A stretch of DNA of 64,000 bases from positions 124,001-188,000 of the forward strand of contig NZ_ANAH02000013.1 in assembly GCF_000335475.2 (NCBI RefSeq), written 5' to 3'. This stretch comes from Cystobacter fuscus DSM 2262 (GTDB taxonomy: Bacteria > Myxococcota > Myxococcia > Myxococcales > Myxococcaceae). The number at the start of each line of letters is the position of its first letter. The stretch's first letter is position 1. Shown here in pieces: positions 9,021 through 17,431 of this stretch. The position numbers were made by a program, and so were the translations under genes. The notes under the pieces are model-generated. The model was not told the origin of the DNA, made no database searches, and saw nothing but the letters and a program-made list of their open reading frames with translations.

Positions 9021-10064
9021 TTACCTGCAGGCTTTCGGCGCCTTCGCGCCGCTCGCGCCCGCGCACACCTGCTGTCTGGTGGCCCAACCCGAGTTGAGGA
9101 CGTGGTCGAGGTTGTCCGCTGTGATAGGTACCGGCTTCAGGAAGACCGCTGGAATGGGCAACTTCTTGGTACCGCCGTTCCAGATGGTCGCGCCCTGAAG
9201 TGTCGACGGCTTCGTGCCCTTGGTCATCGCGACCGCGAAATTGGCCGCCGCCTCGCCCAGCACGCGGGTGTCCTTGAACACGGTGACCGTCTGCTCGCCG
9301 CGGGCAATCCGGTTCAGCGCTGCGATGTCGGCGTCCTGGCCGGACACCGGGACTCCGGTCAAGCTCTGCGCCTTCAGGGCCGCGACCGCGCCTCCAGCAG
9401 CACCGTCATTCGAGGCCACCACCGCGTCGACCTTGTTGGAATTGCGCGTGAGGATCTGCTCCATGTTGCGCTGAGCGACTTCCGGCGACCAACCTTCGGT
9501 GTACTGCTCGCCCACCACCTTGATTTTTCCGGCCTGGATGGCGCTTTGCAGGACCTCGAGCTGGCCGCGATGCAGGAAGTCCGAGTTGGGATCGGTCGGC
9601 GAGCCCTTGATGAATGCGTAGTTCCCCTGTGGCTTGACCTTCAGCACCTCGCGGGCCTGGATGCGGCCCACTTCGACGTTGTCGAACGTGACATACAGCA
9701 CCCCTGGGTCCTGGATGAGGCGGTCGTACGCCACCACCGGAATGTTCTCCTGACGAGCCCTCTGCACAGCGGGCAGAATGGCGTCGGAGTCATAAGCAAG
9801 CACGATCAGCGCGTTGGCGCCGCGCGAAATCAGGCCCTCCACGTCCGACAGCTGCTTTTCGTTGGAACCCTGCGCGTCGGCGCTGATGTACTTCGCACCA
9901 AGCTTCTGCAAGGCCGCCTTGAGCGCGGCCTCGTCGCGCTTCCAGCGCTCTTCCTGGAAGTTGGACCAGGAGACGCCTACCACCAGGCTCTCTGCGTTTG
10001 CGACTCTCGGCACGGCTGCCATGACGGCGAGCCACAACAGGGTGGCCCCGCGGTTCAGTCTCAT
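9021..10064 (-). CDS. xylF: D-xylose-binding periplasmic protein
   Basis: The 347-residue product has a cleavable signal peptide (ends VANAES) and a type 1 periplasmic binding fold. Family markers of XylF are clear: [56 protein letters not shown] and [15 protein letters not shown]. There is no lipobox, so it should be free in the periplasm. It is the first gene of the xyl operon. The promoter and operator for the operon lie 53-100 bases upstream of its start codon, which has a GAGGAG ribosome site. Confidence 0.96.
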   Translation of the reverse strand: MRLNRGATLLWLAVMAAVPRVANAESLVVGVSWSNFQEERWKRDEAALKAALQKLGAKYISADAQGSNEKQLSDVEGLISRGANALIVLAYDSDAILPAVQRARQENIPVVAYDRLIQDPGVLYVTFDNVEVGRIQAREVLKVKPQGNYAFIKGSPTDPNSDFLHRGQLEVLQSAIQAGKIKVVGEQYTEGWSPEVAQRNMEQILTRNSNKVDAVVASNDGAAGGAVAALKAQSLTGVPVSGQDADIAALNRIARGEQTVTVFKDTRVLGEAAANFAVAMTKGTKPSTLQGATIWNGGTKKLPIPAVFLKPVPITADNLDHVLNSGWATRQQVCAGASGAKAPKACR

Positions 10065-10116
10065 GTGCGTCTCCTCTGGCGCGCCCCCTGGCGCCTTCGC
10101 GTTGATATCGCCGAAT

Positions 10117-10139
10117 TGGTTTGTTCGATGAACAAACCA
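10117..10139. promoter_or_regulatory. Perfect palindromic operator for the xyl operon (XylR/ROK type)
   Basis: The arms tggtttgttc and gaacaaacca are perfect inverted repeats around a 3-base centre (gat). The sequence closely resembles the known xylO operators bound by XylR repressors of the ROK family, whose half-site is like AGTTTGTT. It overlaps the -10 box of the xylF promoter by four bases, so bound repressor would exclude RNA polymerase. The presumed repressor gene starts 1.6 kb away, on the same strand. Confidence 0.8.
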
Positions 10140-10164
10140 TAGAGCCGAACGCCAGGCCCGTCAA
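10136..10164 (-). promoter_or_regulatory. Sigma-70 promoter of the xylFHGBA operon
   Basis: On the minus strand TTGACG (10159-10164) and TATGGT (10136-10141) are spaced by exactly 17 bases. The -10 box overlaps the palindromic operator, and the start codon of xylF is about 72 bases downstream of the -10 box. Confidence 0.7.
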
Positions 10165-10530
10165 TCAGGAGAGTAATGGGAATCAGCAGAGGGCCCCCTC
10201 ATCGCATCATGAGTGCTGTCGCTAGCGAATTCGACATAGCGCGTCATTCATTGCCCGCGTGGCCGTGGCAACCATCGGCCGTGAGCGCGCACGGGCCCGG
10301 ATGGGAGCTGGAGTACACCATCAAACAGATGGGCTGGCTGCTCTCCAATGCGGGGAACGTCTCACAACTGTTCGCCTCAGGAGTGCCGATGATGCTGACG
10401 CAGCGCGCCGAAGCAGAGGTGGTGCTCGACTGGACGATTTTGACTGCGGTTGTATTTTTTTTGTGCACTGCCGATGGTGAAAGCACATCGGCGCTCAACC
10501 GAGGCCCAGACGACCCGCGGGGGGATGACG
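10165..10530. other. Gap between xylF promoter and regulator gene, no recognised gene
   Basis: About 365 bases. A plus-strand ORF covers much of it (start 10176) but its product matches nothing I recognise, has no good ribosome site and runs antisense into the regulator gene. A small inverted repeat (gccgatg / catcggc, 10473-10495) follows a run of eight T on the plus strand, which is the wrong order for a terminator on that strand. Confidence 0.4.
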
Positions 10531-11727
10531 TCAGGCCATCAGGGCTTCATGCAGCACTGCACCCGCGGCGCCCACAGCGCAAGCATTGATGCCGAAGCGG
10601 CAATGCCGTACTTCGGTGGTGTGGAAGGCGTACCGCGCCTGCAGCCCCGCGAAGCACTCGCGGGCCGCATCGAGAAAGACCGGGCCGAGCTGTACCATGG
10701 GGCCGCCAAGCACGAGGACTGCCGGGTCGAGCATGTTGCAGATGTTCTGCATCAACATGCCCAGATAGCGCCCTGCACGACGCGCGGCCGCCACTGCCGT
10801 CGCATCGCCCCCGGCCACCCGACGCGCCAGTTCGTCGATTGGCAGCACGGGGTCTGGGGTGCCCGTAATATCAAGACTGACTGCCCGCTGTGAGATGAAG
10901 GTTTCGGAGCAGCCACGGCTACCGCACCGGCACGGCGGTCCGTCGAGTTGCAGCACCGTATGGCCGACTTCCCCTGCCGTGCCGTCATGACCGAGGTGGA
11001 GCCGATCGCCGAGAACGATCCCCCCGCCTACGCCAATGCCCATGCTCAGGTAGACGAGTGAGTTCGTCTGGGCGCCAGTTCCAAAGACGTACTCGGACAA
11101 CGCCGCGGCGTTGGCTTCGTTCAGCACCTTCACCGGCGATTGGCGTACGCCGACTCTCTTCAACGCCTCACACAGCGGCTGCTCGATGTCCTGGTGGTGC
11201 CAGCCGAGGTTTGGCACCACGCCCACCCGATGACCGTGCACATCTACGGTTCCTGGAACTCCGACGCTGATCCCCAGGACGCGCCAGCCCTGGGCGCACA
11301 GCGAAGCGTCCTGTTGAGCGATGAGCCCGGCAAGCGCCGTGAGCGTGGAGCCCAGGTCCGAGGGCGAATACGGTTGCTGACGAGAGCCGAGCAGTTCCCC
11401 CTGGAGGTTGCACGCGACCACGTTCAGGTAGTCCACGCCGATCTCGGCACCTATGAGCGCCAGGCGAGAGGGGTCGAGCCGCAGGGGCGTTGGGCGCCGG
11501 CCCACGGCGCTGGATGCGGGCGCCTCGGACTCGCACAACCAGCCCTCGTCGATCAAGTCCTGTACCAGCAGGCTGACGGTGGACTTCGTCAGCCCACTGC
11601 GCTTGGCGAGGTCCGCCCGCGACAGGCCCGCCTCCTGCCTCACCAACCGGAGTATCGCTGCACTGTTGATTCGCTTGATGAGGCTCTGATTGCCCGTCAG
11701 GGCTTCTGCATGTCCGGAAGGCGGCAC
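10531..11727 (-). CDS. xylR: ROK-family transcriptional repressor, XylR type
   Basis: The 398-residue protein has an N-terminal winged helix-turn-helix (LSRADLAKRSGLTKSTVSLLV, about residues 36-56) followed by a ROK sugar-kinase-like domain. The ROK zinc motif CRCGSRGCSE and the glycine-rich MGIGVGGGIVLG are present. Such proteins repress xylose genes and are released by xylose. The start is a GTG at 11727 without a clear ribosome site. Its location just upstream of the xyl operon, in the same direction, and the two xylO-like sites make it the likely regulator, including of itself. The name XylR follows the Firmicutes ROK repressor, not the AraC-type XylR of E. coli. Confidence 0.88.
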   Translation of the reverse strand: MPPSGHAEALTGNQSLIKRINSAAILRLVRQEAGLSRADLAKRSGLTKSTVSLLVQDLIDEGWLCESEAPASSAVGRRPTPLRLDPSRLALIGAEIGVDYLNVVACNLQGELLGSRQQPYSPSDLGSTLTALAGLIAQQDASLCAQGWRVLGISVGVPGTVDVHGHRVGVVPNLGWHHQDIEQPLCEALKRVGVRQSPVKVLNEANAAALSEYVFGTGAQTNSLVYLSMGIGVGGGIVLGDRLHLGHDGTAGEVGHTVLQLDGPPCRCGSRGCSETFISQRAVSLDITGTPDPVLPIDELARRVAGGDATAVAAARRAGRYLGMLMQNICNMLDPAVLVLGGPMVQLGPVFLDAARECFAGLQARYAFHTTEVRHCRFGINACAVGAAGAVLHEALMA

Positions 11728-11747
11728 GTGAAAAAGGGCGAGAAGGA

Positions 11748-11768
11748 GTTTATTCGAACATTAGACCA
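11748..11768. promoter_or_regulatory. Second, imperfect xylO-like operator before the regulator gene
   Basis: Aligned without gaps to the core of the palindrome at 10117-10139, this 21-base stretch (gtttattcga ... agacca) agrees at 15 positions, including the outer GTTT and ACCA ends and the central TTCGA. It starts 21 bases upstream of the regulator start codon, the right place for autoregulation. Confidence 0.5.
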
Positions 11769-12229
11769 AATGCCTCGGGAAGAGGCCTAGGGAAAAATGG
11801 GGGCGCATGGGCGGGTGGCGAGGTGGGTAGCGAGATGGGCGGTTCTCCTCTGAACAGCGCCCCTCACTTTCCCCCCCCCGCCGCGTCCCCGGCCCGAGGG
11901 GTGAGCGCCTGCTGCGGACCGCCAGCGCCATCACCCGCGCCATCGATGTGCCCCTGACCCTCGACATGGAGCGCGCACCTCGACGTCGCTGCTCGCCCTC
12001 CCGGTGCACCATCGCCTGGCCGCCGGGAAGCCGGACGAGCCGGCGGATCTGATGGAGCTGCACGGCGAGCGCGTGAGCCTCGTGCTCCGCCCCGGCGCCC
12101 CCGGACTCCACGGCGGGGCGCGCTGCCGGAGGCGCCCTGCCCGGGGTGCCCGTCGCGAGGGTGATGCACACGCCAGTGCTTGCCGTGGGAACACCGGCTC
12201 TGCACGGCGCCCGCTTCGCCGACCTGTTT
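11769..12229. other. Gap with possible decayed coding fragment
   Basis: About 460 bases between the xylose regulator and the LysR gene. On the plus strand near 11900-11975 a short frame reads LLRTASAITRAIDVPLTLD, reminiscent of the isocitrate lyase/PEP mutase family, but the following catalytic region is not recognisable. I see no complete gene here. Confidence 0.3.
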
Positions 12230-13138
12230 CTACGCAGTCAGCCCACGCAGGTGCCGCTCCAGGATGGGAATCATTTCCCTCACCTTGGGCGAAGAAAGGC
12301 GCTGAGGAGGATAGACAAGGTGCACCGGCGCATACTCCGTGGCCCAATCCGGAAGTACCCGGACGAGCCTCTTCGTGGTGAAGTCTTCCTTGCGCAGGGG
12401 TTGGGGCACCAAGGCCAACCCCGCCCCGTGCCTCACGAGGCTCAGGATCCAGGAGAAGGACGTGGACGAGACCACGAAATCCGGCTTCAACCGGACGGCC
12501 TCTCCGCCCGCCGAGCGAAGGTGCCACGGCATGTCGCCCTTGTTGCCCTTATTGAGCACGAAGCCGATGCACGGATGCGCCACGAGGTCTCGCGGGTGCT
12601 GAATGGCCGAGGCGCCCTGGAGATAGCGGGAGCTCGCCACCACGACCGAGTTTCCCACCCCGAGGCGCTTGGAGCGCAGGCTGGAATCTTCCAGGTGCCC
12701 TCCCCGGATGGCGATATCGAATCCCTCGGTGATGAGGTCCACGTAGCGATTGCTTAGATGGGTCTCCACCTTGACCTGAGGATACTTGTTCCGAAACTCG
12801 CTCACGGCGGCGGAGACCTCCGAGGACGGAAAATCCGCGGGCGCGCTGATCCTCAAGGTACCGGTGGGCTGCCGCCGGGTCACCGTGGCTCCCTCGAAGG
12901 CACCCAGCAGGGTCTGGATCGCGACTTCGGATTCCTTGAAGAAGGCGGCGCCCTTGTCCGTCAGTTTCAACTTCCGGGTGGTTCGGGTCAGGAGACTCAC
13001 CCCCAGGGTCCTTTCCAGGCCAACCACCCGGTCACTCACGGTGGAGACGGAGAGACCGAGGCTCCGAGCGGCCTTGCTGAAGCTTCCCGCCCTCACCACG
13101 TTCACGAAGATCAGCGCTGCATTCAAATCCGGATTCAT
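12230..13138 (-). CDS. LysR-family transcriptional regulator
   Basis: The 302-residue product has the standard N-terminal winged helix-turn-helix (FVNVVRAGSFSKAARSLGLS, then SVSTVSDRVVGLER) and a C-terminal substrate-binding-like effector domain (for example GTLRISAPADF and FDIAIRGGHLEDSSL). Length is normal for the family. It is divergent from the RutE-like reductase gene with 79 bases between the start codons, so that gene is its most likely target. An imperfect inverted repeat lies in the shared gap. Confidence 0.92.
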   Translation of the reverse strand: MNPDLNAALIFVNVVRAGSFSKAARSLGLSVSTVSDRVVGLERTLGVSLLTRTTRKLKLTDKGAAFFKESEVAIQTLLGAFEGATVTRRQPTGTLRISAPADFPSSEVSAAVSEFRNKYPQVKVETHLSNRYVDLITEGFDIAIRGGHLEDSSLRSKRLGVGNSVVVASSRYLQGASAIQHPRDLVAHPCIGFVLNKGNKGDMPWHLRSAGGEAVRLKPDFVVSSTSFSWILSLVRHGAGLALVPQPLRKEDFTTKRLVRVLPDWATEYAPVHLVYPPQRLSSPKVREMIPILERHLRGLTA

Positions 13139-13158
13139 TTTTCGCCTATCCGGAAAAT
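13137..13158. promoter_or_regulatory. Imperfect inverted repeat in divergent LysR/reductase promoter
   Basis: Arms attttttcg-like (attt ttcg, 13137-13144) and cggaaaat (13151-13158) match at seven of eight positions around a 6-base centre, in the only AT-rich patch of the gap. A T-N11-A pattern typical of LysR sites (tatccggaaaata) lies within. The site overlaps the LysR start codon. Confidence 0.35.
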
Positions 13159-13217
13159 ATATTGAGATTCTTCGCCCTTCTCAAGGGAATCCGTCGGGCC
13201 AAGAATGGGGGTATCCA

Positions 13218-13823
13218 ATGAGCGAGACCCCGATGACCAAGACCATTGCGAAGGAATCCATCCAGCAACTCTTTACCGAAGCCCGCACCCACCATTTCTG
13301 GCAGGACAAGCCCATCGCGGAGCAGACCCTGCGGGAGCTCTACGAGCTGATGAAATGGGGACCCACGTCGGTGAACTCCGCGCCAGCGAGGATCGTGTTC
13401 GTGCGGAGTGAGTCGGAGAAGGCCAGACTCTATCCCGCCTTGATGGGGTCCAACCCCGAGCAGGTGAAATCGGCCCCCGTGACGGCAATCATCGCCTACA
13501 ATGAGAAGTTCTACGAAGATCTGCCCCGGCTCTTTCCGAGCTATGATGCGAGGCATTTCTTCACCAATGATCCCAAGTTCAGCTACGACACCGCCTTCCG
13601 CAACAGCTCCCTCCAGGGCGCCTACTTGATTTTCGCGGCCCGCGCGCTGGGCTTGGACGCCTGCCCCATGTCAGGCTTCGACAATGCGGAAGTGGACAGG
13701 GTCTTCTTCTCGGGCACGGCCCTCAAATCGAACTTCATCTGCACGCTCGGGTACGGTGACAGTTCGAAGCTCTACCCGCGGGGACCGCGCCTGGCTTTCG
13801 AGGAAGTGTGCACGATTGTTTGA
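13218..13823 (+). CDS. rutE: RutE-like malonic semialdehyde reductase/nitroreductase family protein
   Basis: The start ATG at 13218 follows a run of G that can serve as ribosome site; the longer upstream frame crosses the LysR promoter and was rejected. The 201-residue product follows RutE of E. coli closely: LFTEARTHHFW, LMKWGPTSVNSAPARIVFVR, TAFRNSSLQGAYLIFAARAL, CPMSGFDNAEVD and TLGYGDSSKLYPR. This flavin-dependent NAD(P)H enzyme detoxifies malonic semialdehyde from pyrimidine breakdown in the Rut pathway, but no other rut gene is nearby, so another enal or nitro compound may be the substrate here. The divergent LysR gene is the likely regulator. Confidence 0.85.
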   Translation: MSETPMTKTIAKESIQQLFTEARTHHFWQDKPIAEQTLRELYELMKWGPTSVNSAPARIVFVRSESEKARLYPALMGSNPEQVKSAPVTAIIAYNEKFYEDLPRLFPSYDARHFFTNDPKFSYDTAFRNSSLQGAYLIFAARALGLDACPMSGFDNAEVDRVFFSGTALKSNFICTLGYGDSSKLYPRGPRLAFEEVCTIV

Positions 13824-13869
13824 TCGCCCCCGTTCCATGGCGGTCACGAGTAAAACAAGGAGGACAGTG

Positions 13870-15153
13870 ATGCTCACTCGAATGGGGAGCCGGTTCACCG
13901 CGGTCATGCTGGGACTGGTGCTGGGGGGCGCGGCCCTGGCGAAGGAGCCGGCGAAGCAGCAGGTGAAGGAGTCCTCGAGCAGGTCGGCCATCCCCACGCG
14001 ACTGGACGCGGTCATCGATGGGGCGCTGGCCGACAAGCGGTTGGTGGGCACGGTGGTCTTGGTGGCTCGGGATGGACAGGTGATCTACCACCGGGCCGCC
14101 GGGCAAGCCGACCGCGAGGCGCACGTGCCCATGCGCGAGGACGCCGTCTTCCGGCTCGCGTCGGTGAGCAAGCCCCTGGTGTCCGCGGCGGCGATGGCGC
14201 TCGTGGACCAGGGCAAGCTCGGGCTCGAGGATCCGGTGACGAAGTGGCTGCCCACGTTCCGGCCGAAGCTCGAGGATGGCCGCGAGCCCGTCATCACCGT
14301 ACGGCAGTTGCTCACCCACACGGCGGGACTCGACTATGGCTTCTTCCAGCCGCCGGCGGGCCCCTATGCGCGCGCCGGGGTGTCGGACGGGGTGGATGAG
14401 TCCGGGCTGAGCCTGGAGGAGAACCTGCGCCGCCTCGCCTCGGTGCCGCTGGGGTTCGAGCCGGGAACCCGCTGGCACTACTCGCTGTCCATCGACGTGC
14501 TGGGCGCGGTGGTGGCGAGCGCGGGCGGCGCGCCCCTGCCCCAGGTCGTCGAGCGGCTCATCACCCGGCCCCTGGGCCTACGTGACACCGGGTTCGTGGC
14601 GAAGGTGCCCAAGCGGCTCGCCACGCCCTATGCGGACGGCAAGCCCGAGCCGGTACGCATGGGAGCCCACCACGAGATGAGCGTGGGCGGCGTTTCCTTC
14701 CGCTTCGTTCAGGGCCGGGCACTCGATTCGCGCGCGTACCCCTCTGGAGGCGCTGGCATGGTGGGCAGCGCGGGTGAGTTGCTGAAGTTCCTGGAGGCGG
14801 TACGCACGGGAGGCGCGCCCTTGTTCCAGTCGTCGGCGACGGCCGCCGCGATGCTCGCGCCCCAGACCGGTACGCTGGAACTCCCCAACGAGCCGGGATG
14901 GGCCTTTGGCTTCGGCGGCGCCGTGCTCGTGGATGCCACGAAGGCGGCCACGCCCCAGTCCCCGGGCACCTGGCGGTGGGCCGGCGCGTATGGGCACACA
15001 TGGTTCGTCGATCCGAGGCGCCGCCTGAGCGTGGTGGCGCTGACGAACACGGCCATCGAGGGCATGTCGGGCGCGTTCCAGCGCGACCTCCGGGATGCCG
15101 TCTACGCCGGGCTCGCCGCGGAGGCATCGACTCCCCCCGCCCCCGCTCGGTAG
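13870..15153 (+). CDS. Beta-lactamase-fold serine hydrolase (class C/DD-peptidase family), exported
   Basis: The ATG at 13870 has an AAGGAGG ribosome site six bases upstream, so the longer frame is rejected. The 427-residue product starts with a signal peptide (ends AALAKE). The nucleophile motif SxxK is SVSKPL, the second motif is the Tyr in WHYSLSIDVLG, and GHTW resembles the third (H/KxG) motif. Family members are esterases, DD-peptidases or beta-lactamases; the substrate cannot be predicted. It follows the reductase gene by 46 bases in the same direction and may be co-transcribed. Confidence 0.88.
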   Translation: MLTRMGSRFTAVMLGLVLGGAALAKEPAKQQVKESSSRSAIPTRLDAVIDGALADKRLVGTVVLVARDGQVIYHRAAGQADREAHVPMREDAVFRLASVSKPLVSAAAMALVDQGKLGLEDPVTKWLPTFRPKLEDGREPVITVRQLLTHTAGLDYGFFQPPAGPYARAGVSDGVDESGLSLEENLRRLASVPLGFEPGTRWHYSLSIDVLGAVVASAGGAPLPQVVERLITRPLGLRDTGFVAKVPKRLATPYADGKPEPVRMGAHHEMSVGGVSFRFVQGRALDSRAYPSGGAGMVGSAGELLKFLEAVRTGGAPLFQSSATAAAMLAPQTGTLELPNEPGWAFGFGGAVLVDATKAATPQSPGTWRWAGAYGHTWFVDPRRRLSVVALTNTAIEGMSGAFQRDLRDAVYAGLAAEASTPPAPAR

Positions 15154-15171
15154 AGGTGTCCGGCCGGCGGC

Positions 15172-15519
15172 TCAGCCCTCGTAGGTGGTGATGTCCACGT
15201 AACTGGGGCAAGCCCATTCGCGTGTTCGGAGAGCCACTTGTACAGCCAGGACTGCTTCCAGCGGGCCTCCTGCGCCGATTCCGCGCCCAGCCTGTCCTTG
15301 CCCTCGCTGGTGACGAAGCCCACGGCGGTGCCAGTGGTGTGATTGCTGAAGCCAGGGACGGGTACAGCAACACGCGGTCGACTCGCGCGAAGCCAACCGT
15401 CTCCCGGTACAGCGGCACGTTGCCACCGCCTCGGATGAAGGCACCGAAACCTTCCGCCGACACGTAGACGTTGTGCTTGCCCTCCCGGACCACCCGGGCG
15501 AGGTAGGCCGCCGCCGCAC
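15172..15519 (-). pseudogene. Frameshifted minus-strand gene remnant of unknown family
   Basis: Three pieces in different minus-strand frames join into one plausible protein: an N-terminal part (REGKHNVYVSAEGFGAFIRG and LYRETVGFARVDRVLLYP), a middle part (GFSNHTTGTAVGFV and EARWKQSWLYKWLSEHANGL) after a shift near 15355, and a C-terminal YVDITTYEG followed by a stop at 15172 after another shift. The composition is unlike chance GC-rich ORFs. I do not recognise the family. Two frameshifts and no clean start indicate a dead gene. Confidence 0.4.
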
Positions 15520-15698
15520 GGGGCGGGGCAGCGGCGCTTCCGCTCCCGGCGGAGCAAGCCTACCTGAGAGGAGGAGTCAGTTCATGCCCTCCGCGCGGAT
15601 TGTCCATGGGCATGGAGGGTCATGGCAGGGATGCGGGCTGTTTCCCGGGTGTGTGGTTCTTTATCATCGGCCCCTCTCATGCAGAACGCAGGAGCACC

Positions 15699-16097
15699 AT
15701 GAACAAGCCCGAATTTTTCGTCACCCCCGGCTATGGGGACCGCCAGCTCGAGGGCATGCATTACTCCCAGGCGCTGAAGATCGGCAATCGCGTCGAGACC
15801 TCGGGTCAGGGCGGCTGGAACGACGACTGGGAATTTCCCGAGTCGCTCACCGAAGAGATCGCCCAGGCGTTTCGCAACGTGGGTCGCACGCTGGCGACCG
15901 CGGGGGCGGGCTGGGAGCACGTGGTGCACGTGAACTCGTATCACCTCGGCTTTCCGCCCGAGGTCAACGAGACCATGGTCAGGCTGTTTCGCCACTACAT
16001 GCCCAATCACGCGCCCATCTGGACTTCGCTCGGCGTCGCGGCGCTGGGCGATCCGACGATGCGGGTCGAGATCCGCGTGACGGCCATCGTGCCCTGA
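15699..16097 (+). CDS. RidA/YjgF-family protein
   Basis: The ATG at 15699 is preceded by GGAG. The 132-residue product is a RidA-superfamily chorismate-mutase-like trimer subunit: MHYSQALKIGNRVETSGQGG, IAQAFRNVGRTLATAGAGWEHVVHV (two adjacent segments) and a C-terminal VEIRVTAIVP. The C-terminal Arg in VEIRVTAI corresponds to the carboxylate-binding Arg of RidA enamine/imine deaminases. It is convergent with a LysR gene 75 bases downstream. It may remove reactive enamines, but it belongs to a divergent subgroup, so its substrate is uncertain. Confidence 0.88.
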   Translation: MNKPEFFVTPGYGDRQLEGMHYSQALKIGNRVETSGQGGWNDDWEFPESLTEEIAQAFRNVGRTLATAGAGWEHVVHVNSYHLGFPPEVNETMVRLFRHYMPNHAPIWTSLGVAALGDPTMRVEIRVTAIVP

Positions 16098-16172
16098 CGC
16101 GAGCTTGTCCGTGCCGTCGCGCCAGCCCTCGGGCAGGGGCGGCACGGGCGCCATCCTCGCCGCGCCGCCGCG

Positions 16173-17084
16173 CTACGGGTCGACCGCGGGCGCCGCGTCG
16201 CCGAAGGTCTGCCTGACCCAATCGACGAAGACCTTCAACCGGGCATGCTGATGCCGGTTGGGCGGATAGATGACATGGAGCGGCAGCGGCGGGCGCGTCC
16301 AGTCTTCCAGCAACGGCACCAGTTCACCCGAATCCAGATAGGGCTGGACACAGCGCCGCAGGTGCTGGCCGATGCCCAGGCCCGCCAGCATCAGCGCGAG
16401 CAGGCCGTTGCCTTCGTTGGTCGAGAACTCGGCGGCGACGATGTCGTGGCGTTCGGCGCCTTTCTGGAAGATCAACGGATCGGCCTTGCCGGTGGCGGCG
16501 AAGAAGTAACCGGCCCGCAGGTGGTGGCGTTCGAGCTCACGAGGCGTGGCCGGCGTGCCCATGCGTTGCAGATAGACGGGCGACGCGCAGGTGACGTACC
16601 GCAACTCGGTGAGCGTGCGCCTGACCATGGCCATATCGCCCAGCTTGCCGGCGCGCAGCACGCAGTCCACCCCTTCGCCCACGATGTTGACCGTGCGGTC
16701 GCTGATGCCCAGCGCGATCGTGATGTCGGGATACTCGCGGTGAAAGTCAGCCAGGGCCGGGATCAGCAGCGTGGTGGCGAAGGTGGCCGGCGCATCGACG
16801 CGCAGGTGGCCACTGGGCTTGAGCTTCCTGCCGCGCACCGCGTGGTCCATGGCGTCGAGCTCGGCGATCAGGCGCTCGGCGCGGCGGTAGTACTCCAGTC
16901 CGTCCGAGGTGACGGCGAGCGCACGGGTGGTGCGATGCATCAGCTTGATGCCGAGATGCTTTTCGAGGTCGGTGACCAGCTTGCTGATCGTCGAGCGCGG
17001 CTGGGCCAGCTGGTCGGCCGCGCGGCTGAACGAGCCGGTCTCGACGACGCGCACGAAGGCGCGCATGGCCAGGAGTTGGTTCAC
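16173..17084 (-). CDS. LysR-family transcriptional regulator
   Basis: The GTG at 17084 gives the usual LysR start (VNQLLAMRAFVRVVETGSF); the ORF extends 68 codons further upstream but that part looks random. The helix-turn-helix is FSRAADQLAQPRSTISKLV, and the effector domain includes GHLRVDAPATFATTLLIP and GVDCVLRAGKLGDMAMVRR. This belongs to the CrgA/DsdC-like branch common in proteobacteria. It is convergent with the RidA gene, so no divergently transcribed target is evident in the window. Confidence 0.9.
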   Translation of the reverse strand: MNQLLAMRAFVRVVETGSFSRAADQLAQPRSTISKLVTDLEKHLGIKLMHRTTRALAVTSDGLEYYRRAERLIAELDAMDHAVRGRKLKPSGHLRVDAPATFATTLLIPALADFHREYPDITIALGISDRTVNIVGEGVDCVLRAGKLGDMAMVRRTLTELRYVTCASPVYLQRMGTPATPRELERHHLRAGYFFAATGKADPLIFQKGAERHDIVAAEFSTNEGNGLLALMLAGLGIGQHLRRCVQPYLDSGELVPLLEDWTRPPLPLHVIYPPNRHQHARLKVFVDWVRQTFGDAAPAVDP

Positions 17085-17173
17085 GGGAGTGAGCCGCCGA
17101 GGGGAAACATACCGGCGGATTCTCCATGAGGATGCACGGGCCCGCGAAGCGCGAAGAGTGTCCGCGAAGAGTG

Positions 17174-17329
17174 TCAGACGAGCTGCTCCCCCAAGCCATC
17201 CTCCCGCGGCAGGAGCACCTCCTGATGCGCACCCCGCGGGGGCTTGCGCGGCGGGGCCACCAGCAGCAAGAGCGCGAGCAGCGCGCACAGGCTCGTCACG
17301 ACAGGGAGAAGGAAGGGGCGCGACTTCAT
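17174..17329 (-). CDS. Possible small single-pass membrane peptide
   Basis: A 51-residue frame starts with a basic residue pair and a strong hydrophobic stretch (FLLPVVTSLCALLALLLLVA) followed by a basic and polar tail. It lies downstream of the pilin terminator. The ribosome site is weak, so translation is uncertain, but the hydrophobic block is unusual for chance in this DNA. Confidence 0.3.
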   Translation of the reverse strand: MKSRPFLLPVVTSLCALLALLLLVAPPRKPPRGAHQEVLLPREDGLGEQLV

Positions 17330-17352
17330 GGCGAGGGCCATCAAAATGGAAA

Positions 17353-17379
17353 GGACACCTGGAGCATGTCCAGATGTCC
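17353..17379 (-). terminator. Hairpin terminator of the pilin gene
   Basis: Eleven-base arms (ggacacctgga / tccagatgtcc, one G-T pair) around a 5-base loop lie 53 bases after the pilin stop codon. On the minus strand the hairpin is followed by TTTCCATTTTG, a reasonable T-rich tract. Confidence 0.7.
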
Positions 17380-17431
17380 TTGGCACTGTCAGCACTGGCC
17401 GAGCCGGGTCAGTCCCGTGCTCGGACGAGCA

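Noticed and set aside
10473-10495. Inverted repeat gccgatg/catcggc near a T8 run
   Set aside because: The T-run precedes the hairpin on the plus strand and becomes an A-run after it on the minus strand, so it fits a terminator in neither direction.
10176-10589. Plus-strand ORF between the xylF promoter and the ROK gene
   Set aside because: No recognised domain, no ribosome site, and its end runs antisense through the ROK C-terminus. Left as an unassigned gap.
11895-11980. Short match to isocitrate lyase/PEP mutase family (AITRAIDVPLTLDME)
   Set aside because: Only about 20 residues resemble the family and the catalytic and metal-binding residues do not follow; not enough for a pseudogene call.
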